NCBI RefSeq assembly: GCF_014196535.1
Contig: NZ_JACIDU010000005.1
Location: 80,225-144,224, forward strand
DNA length: 64,000 nucleotides
DNA from: Allorhizobium borbori
Lineage (GTDB): Bacteria; Pseudomonadota; Alphaproteobacteria; Rhizobiales; Rhizobiaceae
Direction: 5' to 3'
Part shown: positions 48,126-57,544 of the stretch, piece by piece
How the letters are laid out: every line of letters starts with the position of its first letter
Numbering within the stretch: the stretch's first letter is position 1
Notes under the pieces: generated by a model
What the model saw: the letters and a program-made list of their open reading frames with translations, nothing else
Databases searched by the model: none
What the model was told of the DNA's origin: nothing
Program-made: the position numbers and the translations under genes

Positions 48126-49262
48126 ATGAGGATCGAAGGCAGAGACCCGCAGACAGGAAAGGGCATGGCGGTCGAAATCGCCAACGGGCTGATTGTGTCC
48201 GTTGAGGCGCACGGCACGGCAGCGCCCCATTACCTCGCTTCCGGCCTGATTGACCTTCAGGTCAATGGCTTTCGCGGTATTGACCTGAATGATGGTGCGT
48301 TGACGCCCGATGCCGTTCTGAAGCTGTGCAGGGAACTGGCAAGCGTCGGCGTTACGACCTGGCAACCGACGCTTATCACTGCAGCCGAAAGCTCCATCGT
48401 TGCCGCACTTGCGGCGATTGCCGGCGCCCGCGACCAGTATGCGCTGGCAAGCGAGATGATTGCAGGCGTTCATGTTGAAGGTCCATCTATCTCGCTGATG
48501 GATGGACCGCGCGGTGCGCACCCAGTCGAGCATGTCCGCGGCCCGGAAATTGCCGAATTCGAGCGGTGGCAGCTGGCTTCCGGCGATCTGGTGACGATGG
48601 TTACGCTTGCACCGGAGCATTCAGGCAGCACCGATTATATCCGTGCCCTTTCCGAGCGTGGCGTTCATGTGGCCATCGGCCACACGGCGGCGACGCCGGA
48701 GGAAATTCATGCGGCTGCTTCAGCGGGAGCATGCGTTTCGACCCATCTCGGCAACGGAGCGGCGGCGCTGTTGCCACGCCATCCGAACTTCATATGGGCG
48801 CAGATGGCCGATGACCGGTTGACCGCCGGGCTGATTGCCGATGGCTGGCATCTGCCAGCCGATACATTCAAGGCGATGTTGTGCGCCAAGGGTGAGGAGC
48901 GGGTTGTACTTGTGTCCGACACCGTGGCGTTGGCGGGAATGCCTGCAGGCCGTTACGACCAGCCGGTTGGCGGTGCCGTGGAGGTTTCGCCTGAAGGACG
49001 TATCAGCGTGGCTGGAACGCCTTATCTTGCTGGCGCGAGCCTGCCCCTCTGCGCCAACGTGGCCATTGCCGCGCAAATGGCTTCCCTGCCGCTGGGCCGG
49101 GCGTTGAAGCTCGCAACGGTCAACCCCGGCCGGTTTGTGGGCGGGCGCGGCGTTCTTGAAGCAGGAGCAAGGGCAGACCTTATCCTGTTCGACTGGAACG
49201 AAGGCGATGCTGCGCTCATCGTTCAGGAAACGCTGGTGGCCGGAGAAAGGGTGTTCCCATGA
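48126..49262 (+). CDS. nagA: N-acetylglucosamine-6-phosphate deacetylase
   Basis: A 378-residue amidohydrolase that removes acetate from N-acetylglucosamine-6-phosphate to feed NagB. The order of blocks fits: GLIDLQVNGFRGIDLNDG near residue 41, the metal ligand Glu in GVHVEGPSISLMDGPRGAHP near 118, His in GHTAATPEEIHAAAS near 185, THLGNGAAAL near 207 and the catalytic Asp in VSDTVALAG near 262. It starts two bases after the SIS gene and overlaps the next gene by 4 bp. Confidence 0.92.
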   Translation: MRIEGRDPQTGKGMAVEIANGLIVSVEAHGTAAPHYLASGLIDLQVNGFRGIDLNDGALTPDAVLKLCRELASVGVTTWQPTLITAAESSIVAALAAIAGARDQYALASEMIAGVHVEGPSISLMDGPRGAHPVEHVRGPEIAEFERWQLASGDLVTMVTLAPEHSGSTDYIRALSERGVHVAIGHTAATPEEIHAAASAGACVSTHLGNGAAALLPRHPNFIWAQMADDRLTAGLIADGWHLPADTFKAMLCAKGEERVVLVSDTVALAGMPAGRYDQPVGGAVEVSPEGRISVAGTPYLAGASLPLCANVAIAAQMASLPLGRALKLATVNPGRFVGGRGVLEAGARADLILFDWNEGDAALIVQETLVAGERVFP

Positions 49263-50521
49263 TCGACGCAGGCGCAGCCATCGTGGATATCACGCCGCCA
49301 CCGGGCATGGTCATGGCGGGCTTTGCCGCCCGGAGCGATACCGCGCGCGGGTTTCATGACCGGTTGACTGCGCGCGCCGTGGTCATCGGCGATACGGCGG
49401 TCGTTGTGGCCGACGTGATCGGCATCGATGCGGCCATGAGCCTGCGGATTCGCGAGCGCTGTGCGCTTTCGGCCGAACGTGTCGTGGTGTCGGCGCTTCA
49501 TACGCATGGCGGACCGGCTTCCATGGCCGGCCGGCTTGGCGGGGCCGCAGATCCGGCCTATCTTGAGCGCCTTGAGGACGCTTGCGTTGCGGCTATCGAT
49601 AAAGCCGCGTGTGAACGCCGCCCGGCAATGCTTTCGGCAGGCTATGGTTCTGATCCCGATATAGCGCGAAACAGACGCCATTCGGGGGGTATCGTCGATC
49701 GGTCCCTGCCCGTTCTGCACCTCACGGACATGCAGGGTGCGACGATTGCGGTTCTGGTTTCCTACGCATGCCACCCGGTTGTTCTCGGAGCCGACAATCT
49801 CCTGTGGACCGCGGATTACCCGCACTTCACGCGTGAGGCACTCGAAAGAGCCTTTCCCGGATCGGTTGCCGTGTTCATGACGGGATGCGTCGGGGATGCC
49901 AATACCGGGCACTCCGCACATGCGTCAATCTCGCTTGCGGCCAATCCGGAGCGGACCTTCGCTGCTGCCGAACGGATTGGCGAAAAGATCGCCGCTGCGG
50001 CGCTTGCCGCACCTGCCCGGCAGATTGCAGGGGGAGTGTCCGTTCACAATGGTGCGGTGACGCTCGGGTTTGAGCGGCGGGAGACGGAGCCGCTACCGGT
50101 CCTTGCCAGCCGGTGGGAAGGGGAGGCCGTTACTGCCGATCCGGCCCGGCGGAGTCTCCTGCTTTATTGGGCTGACTGGGCGCGTCGCGTCGGGCCGCTT
50201 GCCGCTGACGGATTGACCACACGCGTTACCGTTTTCGAATGGGGCGGTGTTCTTCTGGTTGCCTTGCCTGGCGAGATATTCGCGGAAACTGCGCTCGCCA
50301 TTCGTGCTGCTGCTGGCGATGCACCGGTCTTCACGATTGCCTTTGCCGACGACAATCCCGGCTACATCCCACCCGCCAGCGAATATGCGTTCGGCGGCTA
50401 CGAAGTGGATGAGGCGCACCGCTACTACGGCATGCCGATGAGCTTTGCCGCAGGCTCCGCCGAGACACTTTGCGAGAAGGCCACGACCCTGATCCGAGAG
50501 GGCTCCGCGACGAATTCCTAA
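49259..50521 (+). CDS. Neutral/alkaline ceramidase-like hydrolase
   Basis: A 420-residue protein with the N-terminal domain of neutral/alkaline non-lysosomal ceramidases. Zinc ligands are likely the His residues of SALHTHGGPAS near residue 80 and SYACHPVVLG near 165; later blocks are PGEIFAETALAIR and IPPASEYAFGGYEVDEAH. There is no signal peptide, so it works in the cytoplasm and is unlikely to act on ceramide. Within this operon an amidase acting on an N-acylated or otherwise substituted sugar is a better guess. Confidence 0.75.
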   Translation: MIDAGAAIVDITPPPGMVMAGFAARSDTARGFHDRLTARAVVIGDTAVVVADVIGIDAAMSLRIRERCALSAERVVVSALHTHGGPASMAGRLGGAADPAYLERLEDACVAAIDKAACERRPAMLSAGYGSDPDIARNRRHSGGIVDRSLPVLHLTDMQGATIAVLVSYACHPVVLGADNLLWTADYPHFTREALERAFPGSVAVFMTGCVGDANTGHSAHASISLAANPERTFAAAERIGEKIAAAALAAPARQIAGGVSVHNGAVTLGFERRETEPLPVLASRWEGEAVTADPARRSLLLYWADWARRVGPLAADGLTTRVTVFEWGGVLLVALPGEIFAETALAIRAAAGDAPVFTIAFADDNPGYIPPASEYAFGGYEVDEAHRYYGMPMSFAAGSAETLCEKATTLIREGSATNS

Positions 50522-50597
50522 ACGGCTGGACCTCGGGAACCCAGCCGTCACTCCTGCCCGAACCATGGACGAAAAGCAAAAGAAGGGAACGCACATA

Positions 50598-51905
50598 ATG
50601 AACATGCAATCCAGCAGAACCAAAGCTCCAGCCCGCGCAACGCTCATCGCAGGCGTATGCGGCGCCTTTTTCATGTCGGCCATGGCTTCGGCATCGGCCG
50701 AGACGCTGACGGTGTGGAGCGGTTATCCGGAAATGGCGCCGTTTTACGAGCATGTTGCCGAGGGCCTGAAAAAGAAGCATCCAGACCTGCAGGTGAAGGT
50801 CGAGGCCATTGCCCTGCGCGAGCATGAAAAGCGCGTTGCGCTGGGCCTGTCGTCCGGCGGCAGCGACATCACGGTGATCGAGCTTGCCGGCTCAACGGCT
50901 ACTCGTTACCTCGAAAACGAGCTTCTGCCAAAAGCTCCGGACGATGTGGCCTCCTTTGTGAAGGATCCGCAGAATTTCGGCACATTCTTCTCCGATACCG
51001 CAAGTTATGATGGCACCGTTTACGGCATGCCGCTGTTCCGCGGGCAGGGCGCGCTCTATTACAATACCGAGATGTTTGCCGCAGCCGGTCTGACTGAACC
51101 TCCGAAAACGATGGATGAATATTCGGAATATGCCTCCAAGCTCGTGCAGCGCGATGCTTCAGGCAAGGCAACGGTCTCCGGCTGGAGCATGCGCCTTTCC
51201 GGTGGTGGTCAGGGTATTGCCGAAAAATTCTGGGTCAACCTGCATCAGTATGGCGGTGCGCTGCTTGAAACGGATGGCCACGGCAAGTGGAAAGCCGGGT
51301 TTGCCAACGAAGCTGGCCGGAAGACGCTGAAACAGTATCTCGACAACATTTTCGTTGCCAAGACCGTTTCGCCGGAAATGCCGGCAGACGCGGATGCCTT
51401 CGAACGCGGCCAGACCGCCATGTTCATCCGGGAATCCTGGGTTATCGGCGATATCGCCAAGAAGGCCCCGAACCTGAAATATGCGACGGCTCCTCTGCCC
51501 AAGGGTTCGATCGGCTTGCCGACGAACCTTTATGTCGCGGGTGAAGAAGGCAAGACACAGATCGGTTGGGAATTCGCCAAGGCTACGAACGAGCCCGAAA
51601 ATCTTGTCTGGCTGCTGAAGAATGTCGGCTGGCTGCCGAACCGTTCGAACGTCGATTATTCGAGCGTTACGAAGGAACAGCCGGCCTTTGCCGCATTCGT
51701 GGACTACCCGAAGGACTACAGCTTCTTCACCCTGCCGTCGATTGGCCCGGTTGAAGAGATTCTGACGCGCGTAGCTGCCCAGCTCGTCATCGCTTTCGGC
51801 GATGCCTCGCTTGCCGGTGACGATGCAAAGATCGATGCTTTCCTTGCGAAGACCGCTGACGAGGTGAATACCATCCTCACCCGCGAAGGCCTTCTGGCGA
51901 AATAA
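50598..51905 (+). CDS. ABC transporter substrate-binding protein (sugar, family 1)
   Basis: A 435-residue periplasmic solute-binding protein. It has a signal peptide (residues 1-33, cleaved near ASA-ETLTV), then TLTVWSGYPEMAPFYEHVAE and VALGLSSGGSDITVIELAGS, typical of the family that binds oligosaccharides. GQTAMFIRESWVIGDIAKK is the usual second-lobe block. It would deliver the substrate to the permeases that follow. ATG at 50598 follows GAAGGGAAC; the frame upstream is not needed. Confidence 0.9.
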   Translation: MNMQSSRTKAPARATLIAGVCGAFFMSAMASASAETLTVWSGYPEMAPFYEHVAEGLKKKHPDLQVKVEAIALREHEKRVALGLSSGGSDITVIELAGSTATRYLENELLPKAPDDVASFVKDPQNFGTFFSDTASYDGTVYGMPLFRGQGALYYNTEMFAAAGLTEPPKTMDEYSEYASKLVQRDASGKATVSGWSMRLSGGGQGIAEKFWVNLHQYGGALLETDGHGKWKAGFANEAGRKTLKQYLDNIFVAKTVSPEMPADADAFERGQTAMFIRESWVIGDIAKKAPNLKYATAPLPKGSIGLPTNLYVAGEEGKTQIGWEFAKATNEPENLVWLLKNVGWLPNRSNVDYSSVTKEQPAFAAFVDYPKDYSFFTLPSIGPVEEILTRVAAQLVIAFGDASLAGDDAKIDAFLAKTADEVNTILTREGLLAK

Positions 51906-51972
51906 TTGCGGTTCCGCATCAACCGTATCGCCCGCAATCTGAAGGTTGCGGGCGTCTTCCGGGGAAGGTGAT

Positions 51973-52860
51973 ATGCTGAAGAGAAAAAGATGGACATTCG
52001 CGATGATGGCCATACTGCCGACGTTGGCGATCTTCGCCTATGTCCGGCTTTATCCTATCGTCGACACGTTGCGTCTCAGCTTTTATAAATGGGACATCCT
52101 TTCCAAAAGGAAGCCCTTCATCGGGCTTGAGAATTTCAGGGAATTGATGGGTGATCATCTTTTCCAGTCCGCGCTCATAAACACCACGATCATCGCCTTC
52201 GGCGTGCTCATCATAACGATCCCGGCTGCGCTGGTGATCGCGGCGCTGATCTTTTATCGTACCCGGTCGCGGCTTTCCGGCTTTTATGAAACGGCAGTCT
52301 TCATTCCCCATGTCGTTTCACTCGTACCGGCAGCAATGGCCTGGAAATGGATATTTGATGCCCGGCTTGGCCCGCTCAATGCAGCCCTGTCCTTTTTCGG
52401 CGTTGAACCGCAGGCATGGCTTTTCGATCCTGTTCTCTCGGTGATCTGCATCATCGTGCTCTGCTCCTGGCAAGCGCTCGGATATGCCGTTCTCATTTAT
52501 CTCGTCGGTTTCAAGAACCTGCCGGTTTCGCTGTATGAGGCAGCCAGGCTGGACGGCGCATCCGGTCCGCAGAGCTTCTGGCATCTGTCGGTTCCCATGC
52601 TCAAGCCGATCACGCTTTATGTTTCGGTCGTAACGCTCATTTCCGGCTTCAACGTCTATGCCCAGGCCTTCATTCTTGCTTCGGATGCGCAGGGCGCTCC
52701 GGGCAGGCAGGTCCGGGTTCTGGTTCTCGATATGCTCGAAAACAGTTTCCGCAATTATCGCGTCGGCTATGCGGCGTCCGAGGCTGTCGTGCTCCTGGCC
52801 ATCGTTCTGCTCCTGACGCTTGTCCAGTTCGGTCTGCTCCGGGAAAAAGGAAAAGCGTGA
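51973..52860 (+). CDS. ABC sugar transporter permease (MalF/UgpA-type)
   Basis: A 295-residue membrane protein with six predicted helices. The EAA loop EAARLDGASGPQSFWHLSVP near residues 195-215 contacts the ATPase. It starts after GGGGAAGG and its stop overlaps the start of the next permease. It forms the import channel with the next gene. Confidence 0.92.
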   Translation: MLKRKRWTFAMMAILPTLAIFAYVRLYPIVDTLRLSFYKWDILSKRKPFIGLENFRELMGDHLFQSALINTTIIAFGVLIITIPAALVIAALIFYRTRSRLSGFYETAVFIPHVVSLVPAAMAWKWIFDARLGPLNAALSFFGVEPQAWLFDPVLSVICIIVLCSWQALGYAVLIYLVGFKNLPVSLYEAARLDGASGPQSFWHLSVPMLKPITLYVSVVTLISGFNVYAQAFILASDAQGAPGRQVRVLVLDMLENSFRNYRVGYAASEAVVLLAIVLLLTLVQFGLLREKGKA

Positions 52861-53741
52861 TGACCATATCCTCCGACCACAATGCAGCCGAACACGGCGA
52901 AGGCCGCAGCCTTCGCCGCAAGAAACAGATTGTCGATGTCTCGATCGATGTGTTTCTGTTCGTCGTCTCCATTCTCATGCTTCTGCCGCTTGTCTTTCTT
53001 GTCGCAAACGCCTTCAAGACACCGGCCGAAATGCTGGCATGGCCGCCCACGATCATTCCGCGCGACCCGACGCTGGAAAATTTCTCCGCCGTTCTCGGTG
53101 AAACTCCGTTGCTGCGGTGGATTGGTAACAGTCTGTCATTTGCAGTTATGTCTATGATCGCAATCGTCGCGACCTCGGCAATCGCAGGGTATATCTTCGG
53201 GAAGTTCCGCTTCCGGTCGATGAATGTGATCTTTGCACTGTTTCTGGCTACAGCCGTCGTGCCGTTCGAAGTCTATATGATCCCGCTCTATTTTCAGGTG
53301 AAGGCGCTTGGCCTGCTGAACTCCACATGGGGGCTGCTGATCGGTTATCTGGTCATGAGCTTTGGTATATTCCTGATCCGCCAGAACGTGATCCATGCGG
53401 TTCCCGATGAACTGCTGGAAGCTGCGCGGATCGATGGCGCCGGTGAATTCTGGATTTTCCTTCATATCGTTCTACCGCTTCTGCGCGGGCCGCTCGGCGC
53501 GCTCAGCGTGCTGGCCTTCTTTCAGGCATGGACGGCCTTTGCCTGGCCGATGATCATCGCCACGACCCAGTCGAGTTATACGATCGAAGTGGGGCTGGCG
53601 CTTTTCCAGACCGGCTTTACCGTCGATCTCGGTCGCCTGAGCGCGGCGTCCGCGACAGTTCTCATTCCATCCATTCTCCTGTTTGTCATCCTCCGCCGCA
53701 ACTTTGTGCAGGGCGTGGCCAGCACAGGCATGAAGGAGTAA
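52860..53741 (+). CDS. ABC sugar transporter permease (MalG/UgpE-type)
   Basis: A 293-residue membrane protein with six predicted helices and the EAA loop EAARIDGAGEFWIFLHIVLP near 205. It starts with ATG at 52860, sharing bases with the stop before it, and is the partner of the permease at 51973-52860. Confidence 0.92.
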   Translation: MTISSDHNAAEHGEGRSLRRKKQIVDVSIDVFLFVVSILMLLPLVFLVANAFKTPAEMLAWPPTIIPRDPTLENFSAVLGETPLLRWIGNSLSFAVMSMIAIVATSAIAGYIFGKFRFRSMNVIFALFLATAVVPFEVYMIPLYFQVKALGLLNSTWGLLIGYLVMSFGIFLIRQNVIHAVPDELLEAARIDGAGEFWIFLHIVLPLLRGPLGALSVLAFFQAWTAFAWPMIIATTQSSYTIEVGLALFQTGFTVDLGRLSAASATVLIPSILLFVILRRNFVQGVASTGMKE

Positions 53742-53744
53742 CCG

Positions 53745-55001
53745 ATGGCCACGGATTTCTACACGCAGAAGCGAACCGGCTATGCTGCCGTCAACGCGGG
53801 AACGCTGTACTGGATGTTGCAGCGGCCATCGCTGGCCGGGGGATTTCTCAATACCAAGACGAACAGCCTGACGCTTGCCGATTACGATGCAAAGGACGGG
53901 GTACGCGGACCGGACTACACTTACGGGTGGATTCAGGGACGCGGGCTCGAGGCGCTGGTGGCGCATGCGGCCTTTTTTCAGGATGAATTGCCGCCGTTTG
54001 CCAGGAAACTCGATGATTCCGCCAAGCGGCTATATGTCCTGCTCAGCGCACTTCAGCGACACGATGGGCACGCCTATTTCTGCTATGATGCTGCTTTCCA
54101 GCCCGTTTATGCCGACCAGAATGGTGTGATTGCCGGGCAGGTCCGGCCTGCCGAGGTTTACACCTACACGGATGCATTCGTTGCAAAGGGACTTGTGGCT
54201 GCCGCAAGCCGGTTCGGTTTTCCGGATCTGGATGCTCACCTTGGTTATTTCGATGCAGTGATTGCCGCTATTGAAGATGGGCGCTTCCAGATGGACGAAC
54301 GCCGTCCGCTCGGCGCTCAGGCACTGTCGGAGCAAGCGGACGATTTCGGACCACGCATGATCCTGCTCGGAGCCGCCGCTATGCTCAAGCGGGCCGGTCA
54401 CCATGCCCATCTGGCCTTTGCCGATCGCTTCATAGACTACGTTCTGGACCGATATTTCGATGAGGGTGAGGGGCTGCTGCGCAATGTGCCTGGCGGCGAT
54501 TCCTGCAATCTCGGTCACGGTATCGAGTTTGTCGGCTTTGCCCTCGACTATCTCGATAAAGATGCCGACCCGGCGCTCATCGCCAGGCTTGAACGCATTC
54601 TGGTTTGCTCATTTCACAAGGGCTTTGTCGGGCCGGGAATTGCCCTCAATATTTCCATTGCATCCGGCCAGCCGCTCAGCCCGTTCTGTCCGTGGTGGTC
54701 GCTGCCCGAAACAATCAGGGCGGCGGCGCTTGCGTATGAGCGGACGGGAAGCGTGGCAAGCCTTGACGTGTGGAAGGCGGCTGATGCGGCTTTCTTCGAA
54801 ACCTATTGGCGCGGTACGCCACCTGTTGCCTACCAGACCATGACAAAAGACGGGCCTGTGGATTTCGTACCGGCCACGCCGGACCTCGATCCGGCCTATC
54901 ATACCGGGGTCAGCCTGCTGGCGGCCATCGGCGTGGCAGAGAGACTGTCGCGCAATCCTTTTTCTGTCGAACAATCGGGACAAGTCCATGGCATCCGTTG
55001 A
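53745..55001 (+). CDS. (alpha/alpha)6-barrel sugar epimerase/isomerase-like protein (AGE-like)
   Basis: A 418-residue protein that looks like an N-acylglucosamine 2-epimerase or related six-hairpin barrel enzyme: GWIQGRGLEALVAHAAFFQD near residue 62, RFIDYVLDRYFDEGEGLL near 226, and CPWWSLPETIRAAALAYERT near 315, which resembles the family's W-W-x-x-x-E phrase. It could convert the imported sugar or cut a glycosidic bond, since unsaturated uronyl hydrolases share the fold. It overlaps the ATPase gene by 14 bp. Confidence 0.65.
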   Translation: MATDFYTQKRTGYAAVNAGTLYWMLQRPSLAGGFLNTKTNSLTLADYDAKDGVRGPDYTYGWIQGRGLEALVAHAAFFQDELPPFARKLDDSAKRLYVLLSALQRHDGHAYFCYDAAFQPVYADQNGVIAGQVRPAEVYTYTDAFVAKGLVAAASRFGFPDLDAHLGYFDAVIAAIEDGRFQMDERRPLGAQALSEQADDFGPRMILLGAAAMLKRAGHHAHLAFADRFIDYVLDRYFDEGEGLLRNVPGGDSCNLGHGIEFVGFALDYLDKDADPALIARLERILVCSFHKGFVGPGIALNISIASGQPLSPFCPWWSLPETIRAAALAYERTGSVASLDVWKAADAAFFETYWRGTPPVAYQTMTKDGPVDFVPATPDLDPAYHTGVSLLAAIGVAERLSRNPFSVEQSGQVHGIR

Positions 55002-56055
55002 AATCCAGAATGTCCGCAAGGCTTACGGCGACGTCGAGACCATCAAAGGCGTTTCGATCGATGTACCGGATGGCTCATTCGTTGCCCTCGTTGGCCCGTC
55101 CGGCTGCGGCAAATCCACTCTTCTGAGAATGATAGCCGGGCTTGAGGAGATCAGCGGCGGTACCATCCGGATCGATAGCCGGGTGGTAAACGACGTGGAA
55201 CCCAAGCATCGCGATATCGCGATGGTGTTTCAGAATTACGCCCTTTATCCGCATATGACGATTGCGGAAAACATGGGCTTTTCCCTGCGTCTCGCCAAGC
55301 GCCCGAAACCGGAAATTGCTGAACGTGTAGCCGACGCTGCCCGTATTCTTGGCCTTGCGGATTATCTTGACCGTTATCCCAAGCAGCTTTCCGGCGGGCA
55401 GCGGCAGCGCGTTGCCATGGGGCGTGCCATCGTGCGCAATCCCAAGGTATTTCTGTTTGATGAACCGCTGTCGAACCTGGATGCCCAGTTGCGCGTCCAG
55501 ATGCGGGCGGAGTTGAAGGACATCCACGCACGCATCCGAACGACGACGGTTTATGTCACCCACGACCAGATCGAGGCCATGACAATGGCCGACCGGATTG
55601 TCGTCATGCGTGCGGGTGTCATCGAACAGATCGGTGCGCCTCTAGATCTTTACGACCGCCCCGCCAACACCTTCGTTGCCGGGTTCATCGGTTCTCCGTC
55701 CATGAACTTTCTTAACGGTGTCATTTCAGATGACCGCCAATCTGTCGTGACTGGGGATGGTGTGGTGTTGCCGCTTGCATCTCCGGCTGCCGCAGAGGCC
55801 GGTCGTCCGGTGGTCTACGGAATTCGGCCGGAACATCTTTCCGCGGGAAGCGCAGATGCGCCGCTTTCCCTGGCGATCACGACGGTCGAACCGACCGGCT
55901 CCGAAACCTTCCTGCTTGGAAGCATCGGTGAGCAGAAAGTGTCGGCACAATTGCGCGAACGTATCGTTACGAAGCCGGGCGATCAGTTGCCGCTGACGCT
56001 TATGCCTTCGAATGCGCATCTGTTCGACGCAAAAACGGGTCTCAGGATCGAGTAA
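54988..56055 (+). CDS. ABC transporter ATP-binding protein (UgpC/MalK-type)
   Basis: A 355-residue ATPase of the carbohydrate uptake type 1 group. Walker A GPSGCGKST near residue 36, signature LSGGQRQRVAMGRA near 133, Walker B FLFDEPLSNLD near 153, switch His in VYVTHDQIEAMT near 187, and a C-terminal TOBE regulatory domain (IRPEHLSAG onward). It powers the importer encoded just upstream. Confidence 0.93.
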   Translation: MASVEIQNVRKAYGDVETIKGVSIDVPDGSFVALVGPSGCGKSTLLRMIAGLEEISGGTIRIDSRVVNDVEPKHRDIAMVFQNYALYPHMTIAENMGFSLRLAKRPKPEIAERVADAARILGLADYLDRYPKQLSGGQRQRVAMGRAIVRNPKVFLFDEPLSNLDAQLRVQMRAELKDIHARIRTTTVYVTHDQIEAMTMADRIVVMRAGVIEQIGAPLDLYDRPANTFVAGFIGSPSMNFLNGVISDDRQSVVTGDGVVLPLASPAAAEAGRPVVYGIRPEHLSAGSADAPLSLAITTVEPTGSETFLLGSIGEQKVSAQLRERIVTKPGDQLPLTLMPSNAHLFDAKTGLRIE

Positions 56056-56071
56056 CTCCCGGAGAATAATG

Positions 56072-57544
56072 ATGAACATCGTGCGTCTCGGACCGGAAGC
56101 GCTGGCCACGCTTCCGGCGGATGTCCTTCGTCCGACCTATGATCGCCGTGGTGTGACGGCGGGGATCGTGCATCTCGGAGCAGGTGCCTTTCACCGGGCG
56201 CACCAGGCCGTGTTCATCGACGATTGTATTGCTGCAGGTGATGCCGGATGGGGCATTGTTGCTGCCTCCCTGCGAAGCCCCGATACGGGTGATGCGCTGA
56301 AGCCGCAGCGGGGCCTCTACACCGTTGCCGAACGTGATGGAGCCAACGAGATGCTGCGCGTGGTCGGCTCGGTTCTCGATGTCCTGACCGCGTCGCAGGC
56401 GCCCGATGCGCTTCTTGCCCGCATGGTTGACCCGCGGACACGTCTCGTGACATTGACGATTACCGAAAAAGCCTATTTGCGCGATGCGAACGGTGATCTC
56501 GACACGGCGCATCCCGATATTCTGTCGGATGTGGCGACGCCGGGCAGGCCACGAACTGCGCATGGTTTTCTGGTAGAAGCGCTTGCGCGGCGGTGGAAAT
56601 CAGGGATCGCACCATTCACCGTCCTCAGTTGCGATAACCTGCCGGCCAACGGCCGCGTGCTGCACCGGCTCCTCATTGAGTTCGCCCGGCTGCGCTCGGT
56701 AGACCTGGCGGATTACATCGAAAAAGATGTTGCGTGCCCCTCCTGCATGGTTGACCGCATCGTGCCCGCAACGACCGATGCGGATCGCGCAAGGATTTCC
56801 GCGCGTCTTGGCGTTGCCGACGCCTGGCCGCTGGTCACCGAACTCTTCCGGCAGTGGGTCATCGAGGACCATTTTCCGCTTGGGCGTCCCGATTGGGAGC
56901 GTTTCGGCGTGACCATGGTCGATGACGTCGCTCCCTACGAAACCATGAAGCTGCGTTTGCTTAATGGCGCACATTCCGCGATTGCCTATCTCGGTCTTCT
57001 GTGCGGCAAGGCGACGGTTGCGGATGCATTCGCCGATCCGTCGATTCAAGGCTTCATTCAAGGGCTCTGGACTGATCTTGTGCCGACACTTGAAAGCGCC
57101 GACGCACTGGGGCCTGAAGATTACACCCGCAAGCTCGCCGCGCGTTTCGCCAACACCGCTTTGAAACACCGGACCGCGCAGATCGCGAACGACGGATCGC
57201 AGAAATTGCCGCAGCGGATTGTCGCGGCCACCTTGCAGAGGCTGGCAGCCGGCAAGGTATGCGGGCGTTTGGCGCTTGTACTTGCCGCATGGGTCGAGGC
57301 GCTCGGCTCAAGTGACGTTGAGGGCTTTACCGACCCTCTGGACGGGCGGTTCCGCAGGGAAAGCCTGAGCGAAATGCCACCGCAGGCGGCTGTGGAGCTT
57401 GTGTTCGACGCTGCCGGCATTGCCCGTGGTGCGGCTGAGAAGGGGCACCTCATCGATATGGTTGCCTGCACCTTGCAGCAATTGCGTGCGGAGGGTGTTT
57501 ACGCGCTTCTCCTGCGCCTCAATAACGAGGATCAAGGAAAATGA
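56072..57544 (+). CDS. uxuB: D-mannonate oxidoreductase / fructuronate reductase
   Basis: A 490-residue mannitol dehydrogenase-family enzyme that reduces D-fructuronate to D-mannonate with NADH. The NAD-binding loop is GIVHLGAGAFHRAHQAVF near residue 26; catalytic Lys and nearby Asn/His are in ETMKLRLLNGAHSAIAYLG near 290. Two ATG codons (56069, 56072) occur in tandem; the second has better spacing from GGAG. It lies directly after the ATPase gene and shares 4 bp with uxuA. Confidence 0.88.
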   Translation: MNIVRLGPEALATLPADVLRPTYDRRGVTAGIVHLGAGAFHRAHQAVFIDDCIAAGDAGWGIVAASLRSPDTGDALKPQRGLYTVAERDGANEMLRVVGSVLDVLTASQAPDALLARMVDPRTRLVTLTITEKAYLRDANGDLDTAHPDILSDVATPGRPRTAHGFLVEALARRWKSGIAPFTVLSCDNLPANGRVLHRLLIEFARLRSVDLADYIEKDVACPSCMVDRIVPATTDADRARISARLGVADAWPLVTELFRQWVIEDHFPLGRPDWERFGVTMVDDVAPYETMKLRLLNGAHSAIAYLGLLCGKATVADAFADPSIQGFIQGLWTDLVPTLESADALGPEDYTRKLAARFANTALKHRTAQIANDGSQKLPQRIVAATLQRLAAGKVCGRLALVLAAWVEALGSSDVEGFTDPLDGRFRRESLSEMPPQAAVELVFDAAGIARGAAEKGHLIDMVACTLQQLRAEGVYALLLRLNNEDQGK

